The notes beneath the pieces were generated by a model. That model was not told the DNA's origin, made no database searches, and worked only from the letters and a program-made list of their open reading frames with translations. 12,762 bases of DNA from Candidatus Latescibacterota bacterium. GTDB taxonomy: Bacteria; JAAXHH01; JABIQT01. Below are positions 1-7,610 of this stretch, in pieces. The DNA lies in NCBI GenBank assembly GCA_018667995.1, contig JABIQT010000976.1:1-12762 (forward strand), in the 5' to 3' direction. Both the position numbers and the translations under genes were made by a program. Position 1 is the stretch's first letter. Each line of letters opens with the position of its first letter.

Positions 1-156
1 GGGCTTTATGTGGGGATGGGAATGGGCGCAAACGAAGCCTTCGCGCTTAAGTGGGCCGCCAAAGGCACCCAGTGGATACAATTAGGTTGTGACTTCGAAT
101 ATCTGATCCAGCATTTTGACGGGCTGACTTCGGCGATTCGTCGCCAAATCCAATAG
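1..156 (+). CDS. HpcH/HpaI-type aldolase, C-terminal fragment (5' end outside window)
   Basis: Frame 1 is open from the first base to a TAG at 154-156 and gives the last 51 residues of a protein. The fragment contains GMGANEAFALKWAAKG followed by WIQLGCDFEYL. This resembles the C-terminal part of class II HpcH/HpaI aldolases, where a helix is followed by a strand ending in a G-x-D segment and a last helix. Those enzymes catalyse reversible, metal-dependent aldol cleavage of 2-oxo acids, usually releasing pyruvate or a related oxo acid. The active-site residues lie upstream of the window and cannot be checked. The next gene starts 13 bases later on the same strand, so the two are probably co-transcribed. 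It is not a close copy of the complete aldolase at 2277, whose C-terminus differs. The family call rests on a short stretch and is moderate. Confidence 0.6.
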   Translation, partial: GLYVGMGMGANEAFALKWAAKGTQWIQLGCDFEYLIQHFDGLTSAIRRQIQ

Positions 157-169
157 TGCACTACTCATT

Positions 170-1099
170 GTGATAATCGACGCGCATGCCCACATTTTCC
201 CCTCTGTAAACGGTCGTATCAGGGCCGGAAAGACCCGTTCTGCCAATTATGGTAAGATGACGACGGGCTCGAATCAGACGATTCGTGTATTGCCACCGTG
301 CGCTGTAGAAACAGCGTTCCCCCCTGAGGTCCTCCTGGAATACATGGACTGGGCCGGCGTCGACAAGACAGTCCTTCTGCAGGGCACCTTTTACGGGGAG
401 TGCAACCGATACGCCGCCGATGCCATCCGAAAATGGCCGGACCGTCTACTAGGACAAGCATTCCTTGATCCGTGGGATTCGGGTTGCCGTGCAATGTTTG
501 AACAAGCCGTAGATGAACTGGGATTTCAAGGAATCAAGTTGGAGTTGAGTGAACCTACAGGACTGTCCGGTCTACATCCCAATGTGCGCCTGGACGATCC
601 CGAGCTCTCCTGGCTGTGGAATGCACTATCCCATAGGCAACTGCTCCTGACACTTGACCTGGGAGCTATTGGCAGCCAGTCCTATCAAACTGAAGCCGTC
701 CGCAGCCTCACATCTGAATACAGTGACCTACCTATCGTGATCGCTCACCTCGGACAGCCCAATCCTATGATGGAAGATGATGAGCACCAATTGAGCCAAT
801 GGCGGGAGCAGGTGGCTTTGGGATGCAACGAGAATGTGTATCTCGACACCGCGGCCTTGCCAGCTTACCTTCAGGACGAAGGCTATCCTTTCCCCTCCGC
901 GAAACGCTATTTGAAGACCGCAGTGGATATTGTTGGTCCGGATAAAATCCTCTGGGGCACGGACATCCCGGGACTCCTAACCGTTGCGACCTATCCTCAA
1001 CTTGTGCGACTGGCACACGAGCATACCGACTTTCTCTCCACGCGCGACCAAGCGAAGATCCTTGGTAGCAACGCCCAACTGGTCTACGGAAGACCCTAA
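170..1099 (+). CDS. Amidohydrolase-2 family TIM-barrel metal hydrolase
   Basis: A 309-residue protein of the amidohydrolase-related family (COG2159 type), which hydrolyses or decarboxylates small organic acids and lactones in the cytoplasm. Visible motifs are the metal-binding DAHAHIF at residues 4-10 (H6, H8), GIKLE at 121-125 (K123), IAHLG at 191-195 (H193) and LWGTDIPG at 261-268 (D265). These match the order of metal and catalytic residues on the barrel strands, and about 300 residues is normal for the family. Where many members carry a His on the middle strand (pattern hhhHhG), this one reads LTLDLG with Asp163. The start is GTG at 170, because DAHAH must lie at the N-terminus and no usual in-frame start lies between it and the preceding stop; the Shine-Dalgarno is weak. 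It sits between an aldolase fragment and an Ldh2 dehydrogenase, which suggests hydrolysis of a catabolic intermediate. The exact substrate is unknown. Confidence 0.88.
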   Translation: MIIDAHAHIFPSVNGRIRAGKTRSANYGKMTTGSNQTIRVLPPCAVETAFPPEVLLEYMDWAGVDKTVLLQGTFYGECNRYAADAIRKWPDRLLGQAFLDPWDSGCRAMFEQAVDELGFQGIKLELSEPTGLSGLHPNVRLDDPELSWLWNALSHRQLLLTLDLGAIGSQSYQTEAVRSLTSEYSDLPIVIAHLGQPNPMMEDDEHQLSQWREQVALGCNENVYLDTAALPAYLQDEGYPFPSAKRYLKTAVDIVGPDKILWGTDIPGLLTVATYPQLVRLAHEHTDFLSTRDQAKILGSNAQLVYGRP

Positions 1100-1111
1100 C
1101 CGAGGATATTC

Positions 1112-2200
1112 ATGGTGCCCAAATCGTTGCTTCTTGATCCCTTCGTAACTCGTATCGACCGCAATGACCTTGTTAACTTCTGCCGCAGTGCCCTCCAGTC
1201 AGTAAACATGACAGACGCCGATGCCCTCACGACCTCCGAAGTCTTGGTCAGGACCGATATGCGAGGCATCTACACGCACGGCACCTTATCATTGCGACGG
1301 TATGTAGAGCTAATGCGAGACGGCGGGATTGACCCTGCAGCCATTCCTGACATCATAAATGAAGGCCCTTCCTGGGCGTTGATGGACGCGCATCAGGCCG
1401 TAGGGATGGTGGCGGGCACGCGCGGCATGGAGCTTGCGATAGAAAAAGCAAAAACGACAGGTGTTGGGATGACAACCGTTCGAAGAAGCAATCACTTCGG
1501 GGCTGCATCAGCCTATACGCTGATGTCGTTAGACCATGGCATGGCCGGTATCGCCATGAGCAATACGGATGTGGTCATGAGCATACCTGGCGGCCGGGGT
1601 GCCAGAATTGGTAACAATCCACTGTCCTATGCCATACCCGCGAAAGAGCATGATCCGCTGGTCCTCGATATCGCCATGAGCACCGTTGCCGGTGGAAAAG
1701 TGGCTTCCGCCAAGTCCAGGGGCAAAACCATTCCCGACGACTGGCTAACTGATGCCAATGGATTGCCCACAACCGATCCGAATGTATTTCTGGATGAAGG
1801 AGCTCTGACACCTTTCGGGGCCCATAAAGGATATGGCATGGCCTTGTTGGTTGAATCCTTCGCTGGAGTTCTGGCCGGCGCGGCCATGACCACAGACATT
1901 CTTTCGTGGGCAAAAGAGTCCCATGAAGTTTGTGATGAGGGACATGCATTCATAGCAATAGACGTCGCAGCCATGATGCCCGACGGGCAGTTCGAAGCAC
2001 GTACAGACGAGTTGATATCCCGCATGAAGGGAGCCCCCAAAGCGAAGGGAAGCGATCGCACCTATGTCCCAGGTGAAATGGAATGGGAAAGTGAAGCGAT
2101 TGCTCAAGAGCATGGCGTGCCACTGACGCAGATGGCCATTGAGAGTCTCAACGGATTGGCAGAAGACACAGGACAGAGTTCGCTGTTTCCAAGAGCCTGA
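1112..2200 (+). CDS. Ldh2/malate dehydrogenase family NAD(P)-dependent oxidoreductase
   Basis: A 362-residue member of the malate/L-lactate dehydrogenase (Ldh_2) family, which interconverts 2-hydroxy acids and 2-oxo acids, or reduces cyclic imines, using NAD(P)H; it is unrelated to classical Rossmann-fold LDH. Evidence is the N-terminal RTDMRGIYTHG at 47-57 (family form D-x-R-G-x-x-S-H-G, His56), SNHFGAAS at 126-133, the loop GGKVASAKSRGKTIPDDW at 194-211, LPTTDP at 218-223, and GAHKGYGMALLVE at 236-248. Length is typical. Two small departures are THG for the usual SHG and PDDW where PxGW is common. The ATG start follows a GAGG Shine-Dalgarno at 1102-1105, and the gene begins 12 bases after the amidohydrolase, so they are probably one operon. 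Its place beside aldolases suggests it supplies or consumes the 2-oxo acid they cleave. Substrate specificity is inferred only. Confidence 0.93.
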   Translation: MVPKSLLLDPFVTRIDRNDLVNFCRSALQSVNMTDADALTTSEVLVRTDMRGIYTHGTLSLRRYVELMRDGGIDPAAIPDIINEGPSWALMDAHQAVGMVAGTRGMELAIEKAKTTGVGMTTVRRSNHFGAASAYTLMSLDHGMAGIAMSNTDVVMSIPGGRGARIGNNPLSYAIPAKEHDPLVLDIAMSTVAGGKVASAKSRGKTIPDDWLTDANGLPTTDPNVFLDEGALTPFGAHKGYGMALLVESFAGVLAGAAMTTDILSWAKESHEVCDEGHAFIAIDVAAMMPDGQFEARTDELISRMKGAPKAKGSDRTYVPGEMEWESEAIAQEHGVPLTQMAIESLNGLAEDTGQSSLFPRA

Positions 2201-2276
2201 ATTGCGCATAATTTGTCCTATAGCATCATGTCCGGGTGGCCCCAACACGTAATGAATACCACGATCGGGGTTAGGT

Positions 2277-3143
2277 ATGTCGCGTATCAACCGCGCAATT
2301 GCATTACTTTCGCAGGATCAACCAATTTACTATGCAAGTCCCTCGAGTGTGACCTACGAGGGTGGCATAGAATCTGCGCATACGTGGGCCGACTATCTGC
2401 TCGTGGAGATGGAACACGGCGTATTCAACCTGACGGCGTTGGATGACTTCATGCGGGGACTCGTAGCCGGCGGCCCTACGCGAAGTGGGCATCACACGCC
2501 ACCAGTCATCGTAACGGTACCAACGGATGCCACCAACGAAGCCGTGATGCTGGCCAATGCCTGGATGGTCAAACAGGTACTGGCTCGGGGTGTTCATGGT
2601 ATCTTATTGTGCCATGCTCGGTCACCGGAGGCCGTGCGGGTCTTCGTAGAATCCGCTCGATTCCCGTTTCAGAAAGCCGGCGTAGGCGATAGCCTCGGTG
2701 AAGGACAGCGTGGCGCAGGAGGACAGGGCAGTGCCGCGATTACCTGGGGTGTATCAGAAGAGGAGTACCTTCAGAAGGCCGATGTGTGGCCTCTCAATCC
2801 CGAAGGTGAAATCATGCTGGGCTTGAAGATAGAGGACCGTCACGCATTGGCCAACGTAGACGCAAGCCTCGCTGTTCCGGGCATCGCTTTCGCGGAGTGG
2901 GGCCCCGGTGATATGGGAATGTCATTCGGATATCCGAACCAGCATGACCCGCCATATGCCCCGGAGATGGAAGACGCAAGAACGACAGTATTGCAGGCCT
3001 GTCGGGAGAATGGCGTCGCATTCCTCAATGCGGTGACCGCGGACGACGTGACATCCATGATCGATGAAGGTGTTCGTGTCTGCGGTGGTCCCGAGGCGGC
3101 CGCCAATGTTGGCCGGGAATACACCCGACGGACGATGCCTTAG
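2277..3143 (+). CDS. HpcH/HpaI aldolase family protein
   Basis: A 288-residue class II aldolase of the HpcH/HpaI family, which cleaves 4-hydroxy-2-oxo acids (or condenses oxo acids with aldehydes) using a divalent metal. The sequence shows LLVEMEHGVF at 41-50, where His47 fits the usual catalytic base of the E-H-G motif; GQRGAGG around 143-149, fitting the usual substrate-binding G-x-R-G; KIEDRHALANVD at 184-195 (metal ligand Glu186); VPGIAF at 200-205; and GPGDMGMS at 209-216 (metal ligand Asp212). Length is slightly above the common 250-270 residues, mostly from a long Gly-rich loop at 135-175. The ATG at 2277 has a GGGG at 2267-2270 as the best available ribosome site. A 76-base gap before it shows no clear promoter or terminator. 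It is a second, different aldolase beside the truncated one at the left edge. Confidence 0.88.
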   Translation: MSRINRAIALLSQDQPIYYASPSSVTYEGGIESAHTWADYLLVEMEHGVFNLTALDDFMRGLVAGGPTRSGHHTPPVIVTVPTDATNEAVMLANAWMVKQVLARGVHGILLCHARSPEAVRVFVESARFPFQKAGVGDSLGEGQRGAGGQGSAAITWGVSEEEYLQKADVWPLNPEGEIMLGLKIEDRHALANVDASLAVPGIAFAEWGPGDMGMSFGYPNQHDPPYAPEMEDARTTVLQACRENGVAFLNAVTADDVTSMIDEGVRVCGGPEAAANVGREYTRRTMP

Positions 3144-3189
3144 CAGGCGGTCCGGCGGTAACCCTATCTTAGAAATCGGAATCATTGCA

Positions 3190-3195
3190 GGGAGG
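3190..3195 (+). promoter_or_regulatory. Ribosome binding site deciding the start of the first monooxygenase
   Basis: GGGAGG lies four bases before the ATG at 3200. The longer open frame could begin at TTG 3185, but that start would place this strong Shine-Dalgarno inside the coding region. The paralogous gene downstream also aligns from the ATG. Confidence 0.75.
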
Positions 3196-3199
3196 CTGC

Positions 3200-4282
3200 A
3201 TGATCAACTACGGTATGTTTCTGATGCCGGTCCATGATCCGAGTAAGGCGCCCGAACAGAGTTTTGATGAAGATCTGGAATTGGTAGTTCGGTGCGAGGA
3301 ATTGGGATTTACGGAATTCTGGGTTGGGGAGCATCACTCTTCTAGTTACGAGAACATCGTCATGCCCGAAATCTTCATAGGTAAGGCCCTCGGAATGACA
3401 AAGTCCATACGCATGGGCGCGGCACCAATCTGTCTTCCATATCACCACCCGGCACACGTCGCGAGCAGGCTCGCATTTCTTGACCATCTGTCCCATGGAC
3501 GACTCAATGTATGCTTTGGCCCCGGAGCGATTCCGACGGACTTTGAGATGTATGGTATTGATCCGCGGCAAGCGGGGGCCATGGTTGGCGAGTCCATCGA
3601 GATGATCATGAAACTCTGGTCGTCGGATCCGCCCTACAAAATTGACGGCCGCTTCTGGAATATCCACGTGGAGAAGGAAGTCAGAACCAAACTCGGTTTG
3701 GGCGTCTATCTCAAACCGCTACAGAAACCGCATCCCCCAGTTTCTGTCCCTGTGGTAAATCGAAATTCAGCGGGTACACGAATAGCCGGTGAGAAGGGGT
3801 ACTCTCCCTTCAGCCATCATATGGTAGCTGGCAATGTGATGCAGAATCATTGGGAGGTATATTCCGAGGGCGCCGCCCTCAAGAATATCACCCCGGATCG
3901 AAAGAAATGGAAGATCTCGCGCAACATATTCGTATCAGAGACTACCACCGATGCGAAGAACAAGGCACGCCATGGATCCATGGGGCAGTGCCTGGATTAT
4001 ATCCTCCAACTGAGCGATCTGGGCCCCGGACGAGGCATGTGGAAACGTGATCCTGAGACCCCTGATGCAGACGTCACACTGGATTACCTGCTTAAGGACC
4101 AAGTCATAGCAGGCGATCCGGAAGAAGTCGTTCGTCAATTGCTTGAGATGAGGGATGAAACGGGTGATTTCGGTACACTGGTCATGGTAGCACACGACTG
4201 GGACGACAAGGAAGCGTGCCTGCGCAGCATTGAACTTTTTTCGCGAGAAGTGATGCCTCTCCTAAACGAGGCCGTCCCTTGA
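3200..4282 (+). CDS. Luciferase-like (LLM class) flavin-dependent monooxygenase, copy 1
   Basis: A 360-residue luciferase-like TIM-barrel oxidoreductase. Members use reduced FMN (some use F420) to insert oxygen into, or oxidise, organic substrates; the limonene/alkane monooxygenase-like branch looks nearest. Evidence is the N-terminal strand MINYGMFLMP, ELGFTEFWVGEHH at 34-46 (the conserved E-H of the family), PYHHPAHVA at 80-88, DHLSHGRLNVCFGPG at 95-109, TDFEMYGIDP at 113-122, and a C-terminal HDWDD at 332-336. A cysteine (C105) in the NVCFGPG strand is shared with copy 2. The ATG at 3200 is chosen over an upstream TTG because of the GGGAGG before it and because copy 2 aligns from there. 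It follows the aldolase by 56 bases and precedes a paralogue by 60 bases. Whether FMN or F420 is used cannot be decided, and no flavin reductase is visible in the window. Confidence 0.92.
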   Translation: MINYGMFLMPVHDPSKAPEQSFDEDLELVVRCEELGFTEFWVGEHHSSSYENIVMPEIFIGKALGMTKSIRMGAAPICLPYHHPAHVASRLAFLDHLSHGRLNVCFGPGAIPTDFEMYGIDPRQAGAMVGESIEMIMKLWSSDPPYKIDGRFWNIHVEKEVRTKLGLGVYLKPLQKPHPPVSVPVVNRNSAGTRIAGEKGYSPFSHHMVAGNVMQNHWEVYSEGAALKNITPDRKKWKISRNIFVSETTTDAKNKARHGSMGQCLDYILQLSDLGPGRGMWKRDPETPDADVTLDYLLKDQVIAGDPEEVVRQLLEMRDETGDFGTLVMVAHDWDDKEACLRSIELFSREVMPLLNEAVP

Positions 4283-4331
4283 GGCTGAAAGCCCACTCTC
4301 TTATACAGATTGCCACCTTACATCGTTAGGA

Positions 4332-4336
4332 AAGGA
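4332..4336 (+). promoter_or_regulatory. Ribosome binding site deciding the start of the second monooxygenase
   Basis: AAGGA lies six bases before the ATG at 4343. Other in-frame starts exist at TTG 4310 and ATG 4337. The ATG at 4343 has good spacing and aligns with the N-terminus of copy 1 (YGMF near residue 3). Confidence 0.6.
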
Positions 4337-4342
4337 ATGCCC

Positions 4343-5410
4343 ATGCAGTACGGGATGTTTATCATGCCATTTCACGATCCCGCCAAACCCCTGGCGCAGT
4401 GCTACGACGAAGATCTTGAACTTGTGGTCATGGCCGAGGAAATGGGGTTCAGCGAATTCTGGGTCGGCGAACACCATACCATGCTGTACGAGAACATCGT
4501 GATGCCCGAGGCCTTCATCGGCAAGGCTCTGGGGTTGACGAGCACGATTCGACTGGGCACTGCTCCGACGTGCCTGCCATACCATCACCCTGCCCTGGTA
4601 GCGGGACGGCTTGCATTTCTGGATCATCTATCTCATGGACGATTGAATGTTTGTTTCGGACCCGGAAGCGTCACTACCGATCTTGAACTGTTCGGCATCG
4701 ATCCGAAAGACAATGGAGCCATGGCTGACGAGTCGGCAGAGATGATCCTGAAAATATGGTCTCAGGATCCGCCATACCATCTGAATGGACGATTCTGGAA
4801 CATAGATCTCGAAAAGAACGTAGACGAGGAAACGTTGATAGGGTACCTGCACAAACCGCTTCAACAGCCCCACCCGCCCATTTTTGCACCAGCAATGAGT
4901 ATGAATTCCAACACGATGAAGACTGCTGGCAGGCGTGGCTGGCTGCCCATAAGCAGCAATCTGATAGCAGGGAATGTGGTTGCTGACAATTGGCAGACGT
5001 ACGAATCCGCGGCCCGAGAGGCAGGAGGTACACCCGATCGCGCCGACTGGCGGGTTTGTCGCAGCATTTTCATTGGCGACACCTGTGAGGAGGCGGAAGC
5101 CGCAGTACGCAGTAATTCTCTGGGGCGCAACTTCCAGTATATTGGTGGACTCTTCGACAAGGGTCTAGGCCGTAAGGTGATGAAGCGTAACCCCGATGCG
5201 CCCGACTCGGAGACCGGTCTGGACTATCTCATGCAGGAGCAGATCATTCATGGTGATGTGGATGAAGTCGTCCGTCGTCTCGGGAGTCTCATGGACGAAA
5301 CCGGAGACTTTGGAACCTTGCTGTTAATGGGGTATGACTGGGACGACAGAGACGCGTGGACAAAAAGTATGCGCCTATTTGTAGACAAGGTCATCCCTGA
5401 ACTCAGTTGA
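4343..5410 (+). CDS. Luciferase-like (LLM class) flavin-dependent monooxygenase, copy 2
   Basis: A 355-residue paralogue of the preceding gene, aligning along its whole length with over half of residues identical by eye. It has the same landmarks: MQYGMFIMPFHDP at the N-terminus, FWVGEHH at 39-45, PYHHPALVAGR at 79-89, DHLSHGRLNVCFGPG at 94-108 with Cys104, TDLELFGIDP at 112-121, and YDWDD at 331-335. Differences cluster at residues 155-240, a region expected to shape the substrate pocket in this fold, so the copies probably differ in substrate or form a two-chain enzyme as luciferase does. Both ideas are inference. The reaction is probably oxygenation of an organic compound with a reduced flavin. 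The 60-base gap from copy 1 includes a GGCT/AGCC mini-hairpin at 4283-4293 without a T-run, so read-through is likely. Confidence 0.92.
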   Translation: MQYGMFIMPFHDPAKPLAQCYDEDLELVVMAEEMGFSEFWVGEHHTMLYENIVMPEAFIGKALGLTSTIRLGTAPTCLPYHHPALVAGRLAFLDHLSHGRLNVCFGPGSVTTDLELFGIDPKDNGAMADESAEMILKIWSQDPPYHLNGRFWNIDLEKNVDEETLIGYLHKPLQQPHPPIFAPAMSMNSNTMKTAGRRGWLPISSNLIAGNVVADNWQTYESAAREAGGTPDRADWRVCRSIFIGDTCEEAEAAVRSNSLGRNFQYIGGLFDKGLGRKVMKRNPDAPDSETGLDYLMQEQIIHGDVDEVVRRLGSLMDETGDFGTLLLMGYDWDDRDAWTKSMRLFVDKVIPELS

Positions 5411-5522
5411 CGCTACCAGGAAGTTTATTCGCCATCAACAGGGCGGAATAAAAAACGCCGATAGGCGCGCACGTCCGACGAGACCGTTTGGCTTACTTTC
5501 TAAAGAGAACGAGAGGTATTCA

Positions 5523-6329
5523 ATGAAGGGCCCCCGTCTTCCGTATCGCTACGACCACTACACCTGGGTCGAATTGCGTGACATGGTATCCAAGCAACCC
5601 GTAATTGTCCTGCCTGTGGGCTCTACCGAGGACCACGGGCATCACATGCCTATGGACGTGGATACCTTTCTGGCCAGCAGCGTCTGTGAAGGGGCGGCAA
5701 AGATCATCCCTGACGAGGTGCTGCTACTGCCCGCCATTCCTTATGGGTTTGAAGATCATCATATGGACTTCCCCGGCACCATAACGATCCGGGATGATCA
5801 CATGCTGTCATTCGTGCTCGATATTACAAACAGCGTGGCACACCACGGGTTCAAGAAGATTCTGATCGTCAACGGGCACGGCTCCAATGCAACGATTCTT
5901 GAGATGGCCGCCAGACGCACAGTCATCGAGACCGACGTGCATTGTGGCATGCTGAACTGGTGGAGCATGGCTCAATCCAAGCTCTGGGAAATCGGAGATT
6001 CAGAACTGCAGTCGCATGCCGACGAGATCGAGACGTCTGTGTATAGGTTTCTAAACGATGACGCCGTGCAGATGGACAAAGCCACACGCGAAGTGAAGAT
6101 CCCTGATTCGAAATACTACTGGCGAGGCTGGGTGCGTGGGCAGGGAGCCTCACCGCTGCGGCTCATGGACCAATGGTCCCGGATTTCCGACTCGGGTGTG
6201 ATTGGGGATGCCACAGTCGCGACGGTAGAGAAGGGCGAGACTCTGTTTCACACCGCTGCCAAGGGATTGGCGGAACTCATACAGGAATTTCGACAGCTAC
6301 CCATAGAAACCAGAATCGATAGGCATTGA
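5523..6329 (+). CDS. Creatininase-family metal-dependent amidohydrolase
   Basis: A 268-residue creatininase/creatinine amidohydrolase-family protein, a dinuclear metal hydrolase fold that includes creatininase, FAPy deformylase (ArfB) and MftE. The motif GSTEDHGHHMPMDVDTFLA at 33-51 supplies likely ligands Glu36, His38 and Asp47. NGHGSN at 117-122 supplies His119, and SHADEIETS at 164-172 supplies the late acidic residues. Length is normal for the family. The ATG start is preceded by GAGAGG at 5511-5516 with good spacing. The 112-base gap before it is the largest between genes, so a new transcript may begin here, though no convincing promoter was found. The 3' end overlaps the start of the pabB-like gene in TTGA, which points to translational coupling. 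True creatininase activity is not implied: the family is functionally broad and the substrate is unknown. Confidence 0.9.
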   Translation: MKGPRLPYRYDHYTWVELRDMVSKQPVIVLPVGSTEDHGHHMPMDVDTFLASSVCEGAAKIIPDEVLLLPAIPYGFEDHHMDFPGTITIRDDHMLSFVLDITNSVAHHGFKKILIVNGHGSNATILEMAARRTVIETDVHCGMLNWWSMAQSKLWEIGDSELQSHADEIETSVYRFLNDDAVQMDKATREVKIPDSKYYWRGWVRGQGASPLRLMDQWSRISDSGVIGDATVATVEKGETLFHTAAKGLAELIQEFRQLPIETRIDRH

Positions 6330-7606
6330 CTACGCGATCATCTACATCCACCGACCAGCATTCCTTCCGTCTTGATACCGGCTATGGCTACGGTCACGTG
6401 GATGCCACCTCATATGCAGGTCGGAAACCCTTTCAGGTAATCAGGGCCTGGGGCGACCGAATCGAAATAGAAACGGCAGGTGAGATAGAGCATCTGGTCG
6501 GTGACCCACTCACGGCATTGAAGGCTATTCTGGACAGAAACACCCATGGTATCATTGAGGCAGAACCAGGACTGGCAAGTGGAGGAATGGTGGGCTATCT
6601 CGGATACGGCCTCCGTCGATGGACCGAGCGAGTCGATGCCACTACTGCTGACGATCTTGGTCTGCCGGATCTCTGGTTTGCCTGTTACGATAGCATCAAC
6701 AGTCATACTAATGATGATGCAGGGCGCGAGGACCCAGTTGCCTTTCCGAATGAGAAAACCGGGCATACTTGGCTGCCGGAACGCAGTACGTACTCCAAAG
6801 TCAAATACCTGAGCACCGTAGAGCACATAAAACGCTATATCACTGCAGGCGATGTTTACCAGGTGAATCTCACCCAGCGTTTTTCATATCCGTTTAGAGG
6901 TCCATCGGAAGCCCTTTACGACCACCTGATTCGCATCAATCCTTCCCCGTTTGCCGCATATCTGGATTGTGGCGCTTTTCAGGTGGTAAGCGCCTCTCCT
7001 GAGCGATTCATGAAGCTGAATCCGATTACACGAATCGTTGAAACAAGTCCCATAAAGGGAACCCGACCCAGGAGTGGTCATAGGATCGCGGATCAAGAGA
7101 TGGCCGACGAATTGCTTGCCAGTGGTAAGGACCGGGCCGAGCATCTTATGATCGTCGACCTGGAGCGGAATGATCTCGGTCGCGTATGCGACACCGGCAC
7201 GGTAAAGGTGCCGGATCTCATTTCGTTGGATCCCCATCCTTCGGTATGGCACCTCGTTTCCACCGTAACGGGCCACCTCAGGGACGATGCCGACCGTATT
7301 GATCTCATCAGGGCAGCGTTCCCCGGTGGTTCCATCACTGGTGCACCAAAAATCAGAGCAATGGAGATCATAGACGAACTCGAGCCTCTGGCGCGAGGGG
7401 TGTATACAGGTGCTATCGGGTATTTCGGGTTCGATGGTTCCATGGATTTCAATATCGCCATTAGATCCATAGTGGTGACCGGTGGGACGGCCCACGTCTA
7501 CGTGGGAGGAGGCATCGTGGCTGACTCCGATCCAGCAGCGGAATATCAGGAGACCCTCGACAAGGGACGCGCCATGTTCGAAGCACTATCAGAGGTCGAC
7601 TGGTAA
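6326..7606 (+). CDS. pabB: Aminodeoxychorismate synthase component I (PabB-like)
   Basis: A 426-residue chorismate-utilising enzyme of the PabB/TrpE family. PabB adds ammonia to chorismate to make 4-amino-4-deoxychorismate, the precursor of p-aminobenzoate for folate. Motifs include GGMVGYLGYGLRRW at 86-99, GDVYQVNLTQRF at 175-186, SASPERF at 222-228, TSPIKGTRPR at 240-249, HLMIVDLERNDLGRVC at 273-288, and YVGGGIVADSDP at 392-403. The Lys244 of PIKGT is the lysine typical of PabB; TrpE enzymes usually carry Ala there, which favours PabB. An in-frame TAG at 6320-6322 forbids any earlier start, so TTG at 6326, overlapping the previous stop, is the first possible. The N-terminal domain is therefore rather short against E. 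coli PabB. No PabA-type glutaminase gene is present in the window. The gene is followed four bases later by the pabC-like gene. Confidence 0.9.
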   Translation: MTTRSSTSTDQHSFRLDTGYGYGHVDATSYAGRKPFQVIRAWGDRIEIETAGEIEHLVGDPLTALKAILDRNTHGIIEAEPGLASGGMVGYLGYGLRRWTERVDATTADDLGLPDLWFACYDSINSHTNDDAGREDPVAFPNEKTGHTWLPERSTYSKVKYLSTVEHIKRYITAGDVYQVNLTQRFSYPFRGPSEALYDHLIRINPSPFAAYLDCGAFQVVSASPERFMKLNPITRIVETSPIKGTRPRSGHRIADQEMADELLASGKDRAEHLMIVDLERNDLGRVCDTGTVKVPDLISLDPHPSVWHLVSTVTGHLRDDADRIDLIRAAFPGGSITGAPKIRAMEIIDELEPLARGVYTGAIGYFGFDGSMDFNIAIRSIVVTGGTAHVYVGGGIVADSDPAAEYQETLDKGRAMFEALSEVDW

Positions 7607-7610
7607 ATCC

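Noticed and set aside
2201-2276. Possible promoter in the gap before the complete aldolase
   Set aside because: Boxes resembling -35 and -10 could be found only with wrong spacing (TTGCGC to TATAGC is 11 bases).
1745-2290. Long minus-strand open frame opposite the Ldh2 dehydrogenase
   Set aside because: The + strand encodes a clear Ldh2 enzyme here, and the reverse frame shows no recognisable motif and is low-complexity shadow coding.
2213-2446. Small + strand open frame overlapping the start of the complete aldolase
   Set aside because: It is out of frame with the aldolase, most of its length lies within that coding sequence, and it shows no motif.
4283-4293. GGCT-GAA-AGCC mini-hairpin just after the first monooxygenase, considered as a terminator
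   Set aside because: The stem is only four base pairs and no T-run follows (CACTCTCTTAT).
5427-5456. Imperfect inverted repeat (ATTCGCC against GGCGGAAT) next to an A-run, considered as a terminator
   Set aside because: On the + strand the tract is A, not T. Read on the minus strand the T-run comes before the stem. The pairing also needs a bulge.
6884-7495. 203-residue minus-strand open frame opposite pabB
   Set aside because: It is antisense to the conserved chorismate-binding core and has no family signature or ribosome site evidence.
7482-7610. Longer start for the pabC-like gene
   Set aside because: It would overlap pabB by 125 bases, and the added residues are an out-of-frame shadow of pabB. 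The family N-terminus begins at ATG 7611.
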